NCBI GenBank assembly: GCA_019059635.1
Contig: JAGVRJ010000008.1
Span: 1,426,001-1,490,000, forward strand
Length of the DNA: 64,000 bases
Reading direction: 5' to 3'
Source of the DNA: Proales similis
Lineage: Eukaryota > Rotifera > Eurotatoria > Ploima > Proalidae
Shown here: piece by piece, positions 1-10,535 of the stretch
How positions within the stretch are numbered: the first letter of the stretch is position 1
How the letters are laid out: each line of letters opens with the position of its first letter
The notes under the pieces: model-generated
What the model was told of the DNA's origin: nothing
The model's database searches: none
Seen by the model: only the letters and a program-made list of their open reading frames with translations
Program-made: the position numbers and the translations under genes

Positions 1-15
1 TAATAAGGCGAAACC

Positions 16-22
16 TATTTAA
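16..22 (+). promoter_or_regulatory. TATA-like box of the acidic repeat protein gene
   Basis: A TATTTAA(G) element lies 65 nt upstream of the ATG at 81. Initiation about 30 nt downstream would leave a 5' UTR of roughly 35 nt. The same TATTTAAG form occurs in front of several other genes here (near 22897 and 50633), which supports its use as a core promoter element in this genome. Confidence 0.5.
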
Positions 23-80
23 GGACAAAAGCGAACATTCGAAGCCCAGAAACGAACAAATAAAAACAAACCCGATTAAA

Positions 81-1151
81 ATGAGAAGCAATTTACTCTT
101 GTTCCTGTTCGCAGGACTATTCATCATTGGCTTGGTTCACACCAGAGCCATACCCGAGTCGAACCTGGACTCGCCCAAGATTTCACATCAGCGAAGGCTT
201 CAAGTTGTCAAGAGAGAGGTCGCCGAAGAGGAAGAAGAAGAGACTGAGGCAGCAAACAGCGAGAACGAAGAATCGGAGGAGAGCAGCAGCGAAGAGGAGG
301 ATTCTGAAGAAAGCAGCAGCGAGAACGAAGGAGCTGAGAACGAAGAAGCTGAAGGATCTGAGAACGAAGAAGCTGAAGCTGAGAACGAAGGAGCTGAAGG
401 ATCTGAGAACGAAGAAGCTGAAGCTGAGAACGAAGGAGCTGAAGGATCTGAGAACGAAGAAGCTGAAGCTGAGAACGAAGGAGCTGAAGGATCTGAGGCC
501 GAGAACGAAGGAGCTGAAGCCGAGAACGAAGGAGCTGAAGGATCTGAGAACGAAGAAGCTGAAGCTGAGAACGAAGGAGCTGAAGGATCTGAGAACGAAG
601 GATCTGAGGCCGAGAACGAAGGAGCTGAAGGATCTGAGAACGAAGGATCTGAGGCCGAGAACGAAGGAGCTGAAGGAGCTGAGAACGAAGGATCTGAGGC
701 CGAGAACGAAGGAGCTGAAGGATCTGAGAACGAAGGATCTGAGGCCGAGAACGAAGGAGCTGAAGGATCTGAGGTCGAGAACGAAGGAGCTGAAGGAGCT
801 GGAGCATCTCAAGATGGAAAAGCAGCCGCAGCGACTCAAAATGGTAAAGGGACTGGAGCGTCGGAGAATAGAAAAGAAGCTGGGGCGTCCCAAAATGGAA
901 AAGGACCAAGCAATGGCAAAGAGAACGGATCTGCTCAGAATCATCTTTCAGCTGAAGTAGAGGAAAACGAGCTTGAGACCGAGACAGATGCCAACGAGCT
1001 TGAGACCGAGACTGAAGAGAACGAGCTTGAGACCGAGACCGAAGAGAACGAGCTTGAGACCGAGACAGATGCCAACGAACTTGAGACCGAGACTGAGAAC
1101 GAAGGAGCTGAGGTCGAGATCGAAGAAAACGAGCAAGAGATCGAGGCTTAG
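81..1151 (+). CDS. secreted acidic Glu/Asn/Gly/Ala/Ser repeat protein
   Basis: Single-exon 356-aa protein. Residues 1-23 form a clear signal peptide (LLLFLFAGLFIIGLV core), followed by a short basic stretch with a KR near residue 44 that could be a processing site. Residues ~46-240 are built from short repeats of ENEGAEGSE, ENEEAEAE and GSEAENEGAE units, almost half Glu. Residues ~245-290 are a less acidic Gly/Asn/Lys-containing linker, and the C-terminus has repeats of the type NELETETDA/EENELETET. No folded domain is visible. I do not recognise a family; it could be an extracellular matrix, mucus, shell/cuticle or cation-binding protein. The repeat also leaves long open frames on other phases and on the opposite strand, but only this frame has a signal peptide, a TATA box upstream and AATAAA downstream. 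Confidence 0.8.
   Translation: MRSNLLLFLFAGLFIIGLVHTRAIPESNLDSPKISHQRRLQVVKREVAEEEEEETEAANSENEESEESSSEEEDSEESSSENEGAENEEAEGSENEEAEAENEGAEGSENEEAEAENEGAEGSENEEAEAENEGAEGSEAENEGAEAENEGAEGSENEEAEAENEGAEGSENEGSEAENEGAEGSENEGSEAENEGAEGAENEGSEAENEGAEGSENEGSEAENEGAEGSEVENEGAEGAGASQDGKAAAATQNGKGTGASENRKEAGASQNGKGPSNGKENGSAQNHLSAEVEENELETETDANELETETEENELETETEENELETETDANELETETENEGAEVEIEENEQEIEA
318..800 (+). repeat. in-frame coding minisatellite of the acidic repeat protein
   Basis: A tandem array of units about 12-48 bp long built from gagaacgaaggagctgaa and ggatctgaggcc blocks. All unit boundaries are multiples of three, so copy number can vary without breaking the frame. Adjacent units are nearly identical at the DNA level, indicating recent slippage or unequal exchange. 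A second, shorter array of cttgagaccgag units spans about 970-1095. Confidence 0.9.
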
Positions 1152-1298
1152 AAGGCTAATCTGCGCTTCATTCTTGAGCTACTATAACAGAAAGTATTTA
1201 AACTTGACTAGATTAAGTTGCAGCTTTAGTTCGAAGCATCAATCCTTATGATATTAAACAACGCTCGTAGGGCTTTTTAGTGTTTTTTAAATGAATCA

Positions 1299-1320
1299 AA
1301 TAAACTTGCTGAAAAATAAA
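1299..1320 (+). terminator. polyadenylation signals of the acidic repeat gene
   Basis: Two AATAAA hexamers (1299-1304 and 1315-1320) lie about 150 nt after the stop codon. Nothing else is evident between 1321 and the next TATA box at 1633. Confidence 0.6.
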
Positions 1321-1632
1321 AAGCAAAACTTTCTCTTGCTTGAAGAGTTATTCGGGCCGAGACTTTTTGAATTGTTGATTTTGAATGAGACTCGAAGTTA
1401 GAGAGGTGAGGTCGAGGCTGATCTATGGTTCAGAGACCGCATTGTTGGATTGTCATGGTTTGATCGCAACAAGTCGAACGTTCAGCGAGCAATTGAACCA
1501 TCAAGAGCTTGATAGCCTCTGACTTTTGAATAAACTATTAGATAACAGGAGAAATCTAAGCCCAGAGTTTATTTGCCCAATTCGAAATGTTATCTTACTG
1601 ATCTTACAGTCGAGTGGCTTTCGGCGCTCAAG

Positions 1633-1639
1633 TATAAAA
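1633..1639 (+). promoter_or_regulatory. TATA box of the charged secreted protein gene
   Basis: A consensus TATAAAA(G) lies 40 nt upstream of the ATG at 1673, implying a very short 5' UTR of about 10 nt if initiation is at the usual distance. The string GGTAAG just before the ATG resembles a splice donor but has no obvious partner. Confidence 0.6.
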
Positions 1640-1672
1640 GCGGCTGAGATGTTCTGAAAGGTAAGAACAAAG

Positions 1673-2356
1673 ATGGGAGAGAAATTTCTAAGAGCCATAG
1701 TTGTCGGTTTGTTGATTGCACAGTTAGCCAACTCGTTTGTCTTGCAAGAGAGTTTGCAAGCAGGCAAAGAGGCCAATCATCTTGATAACGAAAAGCGAGA
1801 CCTGTCCGAAGAGAGTCGAGTAGATTCGTCTAGAACAAACATCAAGAGCAGCCAAGGAGATGATCTCGATAAAGAAGATGACAAGCCTCAAGACAAGGCA
1901 ATCAGCTCAGAGTCGAGCAAACGCGACAAGAAAAAGACGAAAGATGAAAACGGCTCGGGATCGCAAAGCGAGACTGAAGCCAAGCAAAAGGCTGCTAAAA
2001 AGAAAAACAAGGAACGAAAGAACGAGTCGAAATGGAAAGACGAATCGAACAAGCTAGATGAAATTCATTTTACTTGGCCGAACGGCACCGAATCGCTGAT
2101 CAAAATCCTCAGTGACTCGCCAACTTCAAGAGACATTTTGGTGATTCTGGCCAGTCCTGGCAGCGTAGTCAACGTGAACATTGGCGAACGAAACTCCTCG
2201 CAAAAATCGACCGAAACAAGCTCAAAGGCCAAATCCAAGAACAAAAAACAGCGAGATGGCTCCAAAGCCGATCAGTCGAAAGTAGAAGAGCAAAGGCCAG
2301 CAGGTCTCACTGAGACGCCGGCCAGTTCGAGCACCAAGTCACCAGCCAAAGTGTGA
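1673..2356 (+). CDS. secreted, highly charged hypothetical protein
   Basis: Single-exon 227-aa protein. A signal peptide covers residues 1-23 (FLRAIVVGLLIAQLANSF). The rest is extremely polar: Lys/Glu/Ser-rich from ~25 to 125 with a run of KKK/KKNK, then a short more ordered patch at ~130-170 (IHFTWPNGTESLIKILSD, ILVILASPGSVVNVNIGE) that could form a small beta structure, then a Ser/Lys/Thr-rich tail. It has no cysteines and one N-glycosylation sequon in the ordered patch. I do not recognise a family. With the preceding gene it forms a pair of secreted charged proteins in the same orientation, but their sequences are not alike. The signal peptide, TATA box and downstream AATAAA support a real gene. 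Confidence 0.7.
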   Translation: MGEKFLRAIVVGLLIAQLANSFVLQESLQAGKEANHLDNEKRDLSEESRVDSSRTNIKSSQGDDLDKEDDKPQDKAISSESSKRDKKKTKDENGSGSQSETEAKQKAAKKKNKERKNESKWKDESNKLDEIHFTWPNGTESLIKILSDSPTSRDILVILASPGSVVNVNIGERNSSQKSTETSSKAKSKNKKQRDGSKADQSKVEEQRPAGLTETPASSSTKSPAKV

Positions 2357-2439
2357 AATTGTGTGCAAATCCCGATTGAGAAACTTGATTTCCTTGCTCT
2401 CAACTGCTCTTTTATTTGATTTTTGAAAGTTTGCCATAA

Positions 2440-5400
2440 TTAATTGAGTTTAGTGTAGTGGTCGGCTTCCAAAGAGCCGATCGGAATCAGTTTGCCCGGC
2501 TCATGCAGTAGATCAACAATAAACTTTTTCAGCGTCTTACAAAAGCGAGACGAGAAAAGCGTTAGAGACAGATGGCGAGGGATGAAGAGAGATATTCTCG
2601 TACCGAACTGCCCTCGTCCTTGAGGCTGACCACATTCCAGGCTCGGTTGAAGTTTCCTCTTTGGAGTGTGGCCGGCAGTTGCAGTTTGTCGGCCAGAACC
2701 TTTTACGATTCTTTAGAGCCGAGTCTTGGAGTAGATGCAGAGCGTGCAGGCATTACCTTGAATAGCAGAGCGCGGTGGTAAAAAGTTCCCAAGCGTATCT
2801 TGCCGATCGGAATGATGTTGGATTTCAGCTCGCATTTCATTTCGTTTATGAGAAGCTCGTAGCCGAGATTGTTTACTTCGCTGCGGCTCACAACTCCGCC
2901 TTGTTTCTCACAGACTAGCCTGGAGCAGCGCGACTCGTATTAGATTTCAAACGACTCAAATGCTGACAGACTGTGTCTCAACTCACGTGGCCAACTCGGC
3001 GACTTGCTCTCGAGGATTTCTATTCTTCAATTCAGCCAGAGCCCGTTCGATCAGAAGCGCAAGATCCAGGTCTCTTCTTGGCTTGAACGAGTCCATTCCG
3101 AACGAGAACGGCTCCTAAAACTTGGCGTTTGAGTTCGGATCGAGACAAGGTCACTCGTTTTAAACTACGTTTTCGTCCAGTTTCTGTTCGACGCCAAAGT
3201 CAGAGCTGCTTTTGACAAGCTCTTCGCCGCCCTTTTTGCTGTTGTCCGTCTTTTTCAGGCGACTGCAAAGAGTTAGCAAAGAGTTCAAATGCAAGTTTAA
3301 ACACGTTCTGGTCGGGTCGGTGTTTTAGAAACGTTGTCGGCAAAACGAAAAGCGGCGTTCGTGTAAGTCAAACAAGACGGACGGAGGTGCAAGAGCAAAA
3401 GCGTTAGAAAGCAGTCGAGTAAACAAACAGAGCAGCTAAAAAGAGTGACTTGAATGAAATCAGGGAATGATTAATGGTCGAATTAGCGATCTATCGCCCT
3501 ATGCGGCGGCTACTCTACTCTACCAAGTGGGAAGCGAACTAGCCGACGAGAGACTTGCCTTGACGTTTTAGAAGTTGCCATGGTCTGCTTGGCCTTTGGC
3601 CCAGCAACAGCTCCTGCGGCTACTTTGCCCTTGCTGCTGACTTCTTGTCGATCGGTTGAGATTTTTCTTCAAGTTTTGAATTTTTTTTTTCATTTCAGTT
3701 ATTTAATGCGCATAATTGGCGATGATTAAGATTAGCAGCAGACTCGTTAGGTATTTAGCTCAATATTAACAGTTAGTCGATCGCTTGCGCATCTATGTTA
3801 GTTCCAACTCTTACTTACACAATGTCATGCTGCTGCACATTCGGCTCGCTCATTCTGACAGAAGAAGAGACGACGACAAGCAAAACAAAACGAGACAAAG
3901 GACGGGGCAAAGGATGAATGGAAAGGGAAGGGAGGGAGTAGGAAAGAGATTCACGTACTCGTCGGGCGCGTAGATGATGATGACCGGTCGCTTGTCGTTG
4001 ACCGGCATTGTGCTCAGCTCGTCAAGAGTGTAAAAGCGTCCGTTGGGCCTCATCGGACCCATGTCGTAGAAGCCGTCGAAAATGCGATCGTTCGCGTCTT
4101 GTAAACTTCGTTTGAGCTCGTTGGTCACTGCTCGACACGCAACGCGGCCACCTACCCAGTTGGTTCTTGAGCGCATACTTGGCTGACAAGTTGGCCTCCA
4201 AAAGGCTTTTCAGGGCCGCCTCTGTGTAACTGTTGCGTCGTTGTTTCGACTCGTTCAAGTCTCTGAGCAGCTCAAGAGCTCTAAATGGCCCAGAGAGTAG
4301 TTCACACTGGATGCGTCGATGTGCGACTCTGGGCACAATCCCTTACCCATGGCGGCAATATTCGATGGCGATTTCTGTGTCGACCGCGCTGGCTGTGAGT
4401 GCCCAGCAGGCGCTTGAGCGCACCTCGTCGTCATTCGATTTTATGAGTTGCGCGATCTGTGCCACTGCTCCGTAGGACTTGAGCTCGTTTCGAATGAAAG
4501 AGTCGATTGAGAAGGCGGCCACGGCCAGACAGGCCCTTGCTTGTGTGACGGTGCTCCTTTAAGTTGACTCAATTTAGGCGTGAGATTTGCGCGCTGCACG
4601 CCGCCTCACTTACATTGAGCTGAGCGCGGGCAGGATGGACTGGCCGAATGCGAACTGCGCTATTTCCTCTCTGAGCACCTCATCGCTGGCCATGTGGAGG
4701 AGGCAAACACACGCGTACGCTTTCGTGTTGTCTTTCTCGTCGCGGAGCAAGCTCATTATGGTCTCCACTCCCTGGTTGTTGAACAAGTGCCTTTCCAATG
4801 TGCCATCGGTCAAGCAAGTCTGAGAGAGGAGAACGCGAGACGGCTGCATTTTACCGACGATTGTTGTTGTTCTTGTTGAGCAGATTGGACAGGGCCAAGC
4901 AGACGCATTCGCGAACTTTGCCATTTTCGCTCTCGTTGGCCACTCGCAGCAGCGTTTCAATGCCCTCTGCACATTGGTTTAGTGCTTGAACGAGCGAAAC
5001 GGTGCCGTCTTAAGTTACCCGCATTTCGAATGGCCTCCTGGCTGAACACGCTCTCTGCCATCACTGAAAGGGCCAGAGCGGCCGCTGCTTTCGTCTCGTC
5101 GTTGTCGCACAGCAGCAGATAGACGAGCATCTTCTCCGCGTTCTGCTCGTTCAAGATTTTCCTATTCTCGGCTGCCACAGGCGTGGACGTGAATGCTTCA
5201 ACAAGAGTCAAGTTGGCGCTTACGTTTACGAGCGGAACGAGCGATCGCATGCGCAGCCGCTCCAGAGCTGTGCGGGTCCTTTTCGACGTCGTCGCTCGAC
5301 TCTTGACAAAAGGCGAGCACTTTGTTAAGTCCGCCAGTTTGTTGAATGAGCTAGGAAAGAGAGGAATGCAGGAGACGGCCAATGTGGCGTTTAAATGAGC

Positions 5401-6458
5401 CCTACGTCCAGGCATTGGGTGTCTTCGAGGCAGTTGGCCAGAACTCTCAGGCAGTGCAGATGCATCGACTTGTTTGACGAGTTGCAGAGGAACTCGACCA
5501 GCGCTTCGAGGCCTCCGATCTCGCGGAACATGGCCCTGTTCTCGGCTAGAGGCGAGAGTGTGAGATCTGTTGCTGTGAGAGCGGGCTCTGCTTACAATTT
5601 TGCATCGACTTGCCGAGAGCGCTGAACGCGGCCTCTTGAATCTGCGGAAACTCGGAGCGAATCAGATTGAGAACTAGCTCGAGCGAGCGGTTCTCTCTCA
5701 TCATCGGCCTGACGTGAAAGTCGTCCAGCAAGCGATCTATTGTGCCCAGTGCGTTGTAGACAGCGTCGACGTCCTTCGCCTCGAGCATCATGCTGAGAGT
5801 GGCGAGCGCGCCGGGCGTCTTGGCCACCGCGTGCTTCATCGCAAAGTCTTCGCACATGTTGCGAAGCCACATGGCCGCGTATTCGTTGGTCAGCGGGTCC
5901 AGCGACGGATTCAGCAAACTGATTATCTTCTCCATGCAGCCTTGCATGTGACGCATCGATTTGCGCACTTCATCTACAACCGCTTGTCTTCAATCTGAGC
6001 GTGAGCGAGAGCAGCAGTCACTCTTACTGTTGGCCGAGAGGACGCCAATGGCCATGATGGCGTTTCGCTGCACAACGCGATCCTCGTGGCTCAACAGCGG
6101 CATCAGTTTGCTGACCGCTTGCAGCTCGTGCAGGTTAAACCGGTTCGCGTCGCCTTGAGTGAGCGTTAGACGCCCAGAATCAAACTGCCCAGCTGCCTGA
6201 GCACTTACTTTTCTCTGCAAATTTGAATATCGATTCGCACGTCTTTTGCAGAACCTCCTCCTCCGGACTGTCGAGCATCAGCACAGCCGTGTTGGCCTGT
6301 TTGGCGTTTATTTTTATCGGCTCGAACTGAACAAAGTGCGTCTGTAAGTGTGCAGTTCGCGTTGAACAAAGAGCCCTCTCACTTACAGCCTCGTTTGTCT
6401 CCTTTTCATCGCGATTCTTCGCCTTGCCACCCACTGGCTTGCTCTTCTCTTTGACCAT
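2440..6458 (-). CDS. ARMC3: armadillo repeat-containing protein 3
   Basis: An 18-exon model: 6387-6458, 6209-6341, 6028-6153, 5596-5982, 5406-5545, 5230-5350, 5019-5171, 4855-4966, 4614-4790, 4347-4556, 4156-4280, 3959-4097, 3559-3666, 3169-3262, 2987-3114, 2757-2919, 2604-2699, 2440-2535. Phases are consistent throughout and give 859 aa, close to the length I recall for the human protein (872). The start reads VLMLDSPEEEVLQKTCES, then come about twelve ARM repeats (e.g. FNNQGVETIMSLLRDEK), the hallmark FDGFYDMG after the repeats, a low-complexity Lys/Ser linker, and the C-terminal block KSNIIPIGKIRLGTFYHRAL followed by RAWNVV and ending near EADHYTKLN. ARMC3 is a ciliary/sperm-flagellum protein. 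Introns are 45-68 nt except two of ~295 nt around exon 13. The exon 13 donor is GC (AG/GCAAGT). The linker exons are the least certain part; an extra exon could hide in either long intron. Confidence 0.88.
2518..2523 (+). terminator. polyadenylation signal of the charged secreted protein gene
   Basis: This is the first AATAAA after the stop at 2356. It lies inside the last coding exon of the convergent ARMC3 gene (2440-2535), so the two transcripts would overlap at their 3' ends. ARMC3's own signal on the minus strand is at 2416-2411. Confidence 0.45.
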
Positions 6459-7100
6459 TTTCTCTTTTGCCTAGTTAAGCCGTCGCAGTAATATTATGAA
6501 CGGCTGCGAGTTGCGAGTTGATTTCGCAAACTCGTGTTGCCATGTCGACCAGGCCTCCTTCTTTCTTTCTTTGGTTTTGGCCGTTCGCCTCTGCCGCGCA
6601 CGTCAAGTTAGATTTAACTGCGCAGGCAGGCAAATTGGCCCGGGCCAGCCCTATTAGCTCAGAACTAGCTGAACTGATGCAGAAATTCAAACGGGGACAA
6701 ATTAAGAGAATCGGCAAGCAGTTTATGCAGTCTCGTTTGGATTAAAAGACCTGATTGCTGCAAAAGTCCCATAACAGAAAGAGAGACAGAGGGAGACATG
6801 CGTGCGTGGAAACTGCTGCTACTCGCGCTGATTTGGTCAAGTTGACCTGAGGCGACAAGGCCAACGAGCTGGGCTGTTGAAGATTTCACAAGAGCAAAGA
6901 ATGTGAGCGAGCCAAGCGCATATTATGAACATGAAGATTATAATAATTTGAAATTAGTTGTGCGCAGCTCGCATATGTTTGAGCCTTCGATTTCTAATTC
7001 TCATCTCATCTTGTTTGCGAAGCACCGCGGCGACCACGACGAATATCCGACTCAGGCTCAGAGCTAATTCAGCACACAAGCTGCCCACAGTTTACTCTAA
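6459..7100. promoter_or_regulatory. shared intergenic region between divergent ARMC3 and PAN3
   Basis: The 642-bp space between two head-to-head start codons should hold both promoters. I see no convincing TATA box. It also contains the weak plus-strand frame listed separately at 6542-6745, which would occupy part of it if real. Confidence 0.4.
6542..6745 (+). CDS. possible small basic protein (weak)
   Basis: A 67-codon ATG-initiated frame. It begins MSTRPPSFFLWFWPFASAAH and ends with a Lys/Arg-rich amphipathic segment (ELAELMQKFKRGQIKRIGK). The stop codon overlaps ATTAAA, a possible poly(A) signal. The length and N-terminal hydrophobic patch resemble small mitochondrial proteins, but I recognise no family. 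It lies between two divergent genes and could be chance. A 28-nt GT-AG segment inside might be an intron, which adds to the doubt. Confidence 0.2.
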   Translation: MSTRPPSFFLWFWPFASAAHVKLDLTAQAGKLARASPISSELAELMQKFKRGQIKRIGKQFMQSRLD

Positions 7101-9745
7101 ATGTCAACTCTAAACGGAAACCTGGACAACGACCCTTTTCCGGTGTTTACTCCTGTAAACTCTTCTTCCCTCTTGCCTCTGTCCGATTGAGAGCCATGTC
7201 GCATGCTTGCCGGTTTTTAGCGAAGCAAGATGGTCAGCAATCAGCTTCAGCAGCAGCAGCAGCAACAGCAGCTGCAGCCACCAGGCGCACAGCAGTTCAC
7301 TCGGCCGATGGGACCGCTGCCAGCCAGCTTGGGACAGTCACCGTTCAGAATGAGCAGTCATCTTCAGCAACAGCAGCAGCAACAGAACCTGATGAGTTTG
7401 ATGCGATCGCCGGGCGCAAATACGATGCCCGCCAGACAGCCGGCCATGATGAGCAACGACGCGGTCAACAGACAGCTGTTGGCAAACATGGTTCAGAACA
7501 GTAAGACAAACGCGTTCTCAGCTTTGACAGTTTTGAGTGGCTCAAGCCCAAGTAAACAGTGTCACTCAATCCCAATCAGAACCCGTTCACACCTCAGCAG
7601 CTGGGCAAGATACACGGCTCGGGAAGCACGCCGCCTCCGGCACCTCACACAATCTCGACATCGGCCCCGCTCGGGCAGCATATTCATCACCAGCATCACC
7701 ATCCGTCGGCATCTCATGCGCATCGTAAACTGTTCGCCGGCGTTGAAGGCGTCTCTGCGCCAAGTCAGGTAACGCAGTCAAAACTTGCACCGCCCAAAGA
7801 GGCGATGAAGAAACGTTTAAAAAAAAAGCTGAACGATCAATTGGCGATGATCAACTCACAGACGAGTCTGGAAGGCTACGGCCAGGCGATGGCGCAGTCG
7901 TTGATTCCGGCCCAGCAGTCTGTTCCGTCTCTGCCTTCGCAGAACATTGTCCAGCAAGTTGAGTTTGAGCCGAGCCGAGTCACACCGCCCGACCTGGCCA
8001 ACATAGTCAATCTAAAGCGTTCCAACTCGTACTTCATGAGCCACGAGCTGCGGAGTGAGATTCTTCGAAAAAATCTGATCCTTCTATCGACCGCTCCGCA
8101 GGAGCCAGCCATACGTAAGCGAGCAGTTTTCAGCTCACACAGGACTTTGATTTACTGTTTTGTTGAAAGCGGTGCCCGCTCAAGTCAAAGAGTACCAGAA
8201 CCTGGTGCCGTTGGACAACCAGCAAATAAACATCGAGCACAAGTCAAGAGTGTTCTCCTATCAGACAATAAGCTACAAGGCGACGCACATAAAAACGAGC
8301 AGCGTCTACTATCTGAAGCGCATCTGCGGCTTTCGCTACGTGAACCAAGGCTGCAGGGAAATAGTCGACCGATGGAAGCGGGTGCAGCACGCCAACATCT
8401 GCGCCCTGCGCGACGTATTCGGCACCAAGGAATTCAACGACCATTGTAAGCCGACCGCTCTCTCTCTCTCTCTCTTTTTGGTTTTGCCTCTTGACTGCGT
8501 CTAGCTATTGTGTTTGTCTACGACTTCTTTCCCAGCCTCGAAACGCTCCAGTTCAGACTGTTCAGCAATCCGAACATAAACCTAAAAGGCTGGTCCAATC
8601 CGTACAATTTGGACGGTGCGGCCCGGCCGTTCAGCGCCGGCAAGAACATAAACGGCTCCAAGTCGCTGGGCCTGTTGCCCGAGCAGAGCGTCTGGGAGTA
8701 CGTTGTGCAGCTGTCGTCCATTTTGCGAACAGTTCACGGCGAAAAGCTGCCCTGCCGCGTTCTGAAGCCGTCTCGAATACTTGTGGACCACAAGCAGCGG
8801 CTTCGTCTCAGCGGCGTCGGCATATTCGACGTCATCGAGTACGAGAACTGTGTCAGCAATCTGCACGAGTTTCAGGTAGTAGCTTTCTGTAATTCTTCGC
8901 GCCAATCGATTGCCTAATGGAGCATGCGCTTGAAATGCAACCATTGTTAAAGCAAGAGGATCTGCTTGACTTTGCAAAGCTGGTGATTGCTCTGGCATGC
9001 AACTCGTTGATTGCTATTCAAAGCGAGCACATTGCCACCTCGCTTGACATAATCGCCAAGAACTACTCGCCCGATCTGCGCAACCTAATCGCGTAAATGT
9101 TCACTGCTGCCTCTAAATGCAATCAGACGTCAAGTGTTCTCACTTTTGAAAAGGCATTTCATGACTCCGAGCGAAGAGGGCCAGACCAAGACCATTTACG
9201 ACGCAATGGGCTTCATCGGCGCTCGCTTCTACTCCATAATTGACAACTCGTACACTCGCTGCGACATAGTCGAGAACGAGCTCGGCAAAGAGATCGAAAA
9301 CGGACGCTTGTTCCGTCTCATCTGTAAGCTGAACGTGATTCTGGAGAGGCCCGAGTAAGTGACCTGCGAGTGGCAGTTGCGAGCTGAAAATTGCTCACCC
9401 TTTGTGATTATAGAATGGCGGGCGATGTGCAATGGAGCGAGACTGGCGACCGCTACATGCTAAAGCTCTTCCGCGACTATGTCTTCCATCAGGTGAACTC
9501 GAACGGTCAGCCCTACGTGGACCTCGCGCACATGGTCCAATGCTTGAACAAGGTAGGCGACTTGGTGCTCGGCACTCGGCTCGGGCCAACTCAATTGTGC
9601 ATTGTGCAAGTTCGACGCCGGATCAAGCGACAAGATCTGTCTCGTCTCGCCCGACAATCAAAACGTCATGATCGTCAGCTACGCTCAGATGAAAAAGTGT
9701 TTTGAAAAAGTGTTCCAAGAAGTGATCGACATGATGCACGCCTGA
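7101..9745 (+). CDS. PAN3: PAN2-PAN3 deadenylation complex subunit PAN3
   Basis: Nine exons: 7101-7154, 7221-7500, 7560-8114, 8170-8445, 8505-8875, 8953-9092, 9127-9354, 9414-9552, 9611-9745, in phase and giving 725 aa. PAN3 recruits the PAN2 nuclease to poly(A) tails and to PABP. The N-terminal ~280 residues are Gln/Pro/His-rich and disordered, including polyQ from CAG/CAA codons. The pseudokinase follows ([50 protein letters not shown]), then the coiled coil and C-terminal knob ([47 protein letters not shown]), all typical of animal PAN3. Introns are 34-77 nt; the one at 9093-9126 is only 34 nt, but without it the frame stops. The first exon is the least certain: GT at 7143 is an alternative donor. 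Confidence 0.92.
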
Positions 9746-10535
9746 GACTGTGCCGCAATGAATGCAATCAGTCGGCGCCATTTTCCCTCTCTTCTTCTTC
9801 TTCTTCTTCTTCTTCTTTTTTCTCAAAGAACAGCTAGCCGAAGCAGAAAAATCAAAGCCAGCCATTCAGACGCATCCTCCAACCAGAACGTCGTCAAAGT
9901 CTCAGCCGAGCCGTTCTCTCAGGCTCTCTTGCACGAGTCTGTCAGATTGCTCAGAGCGAGTTCTCATTTGCTCATACGGCGATTGATTTTTTAAGTTATT
10001 TTTAACTGACTCGACGACCCCCCTTTTCTCTTGTTCATTCACTTACCTTTTAAAAGCATCAAACACACACACACAGACATAGAAGCTCAGTGCGAGTTTA
10101 GCTTAAACTAAAAACAGACTACGCTTGGCTGGATGAGGGCGTCACTTGTGACTCGATGTGCATAATTGCGTGATCTAGTCAACTTTCATCTTTCAGCCTT
10201 TTCGATCGATCTTCAAGTTCTTTGCCTTCTTTCTATCTTTTCTCACATTTTTTTTTCTCGACTTGACTCGACCTTCGTATTATTATTATTATTATTAAAC
10301 AAAATACAAAAGCATCAAGAGCAGACACACGCGAATAAAAAAACCAACAAAACCGAATCCGCAAACGGAGCTTTCAAATCGATTTGTGTCTAATTCAGCG
10401 AGTTTCATCGTTGCATTCGATCAGGCCTAAGCGTCTTGTAGTTGTTTTGTAATCATCATTGTTCATTAATTCTGTTTTAGGCCTCGTTCAGCGTCCGAAC
10501 GGAGGATAGACACATCGATTGAATGCAACAGCAAA
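9746..10535 (+). other. PAN3 3' UTR and spacer with simple repeats
   Basis: No coding frame is credible here. The stretch holds a (CTT)n tract at ~9790-9816, a CA run near 10061-10076, an (ATT)n tract at ~10279-10296 and an AATAAA at 10334-10339 that may terminate PAN3, about 590 nt after its stop. The remainder would be promoter and 5' UTR of the following TMEM272-like gene. Confidence 0.5.

Noticed and set aside
127-960. Long open frames in other phases and on the minus strand across the acidic repeat (e.g. 127-960 plus, 183-944 minus)
   Set aside because: They are by-products of a repeat with unit length a multiple of three; they lack a signal peptide or other gene features and end with the repeat.
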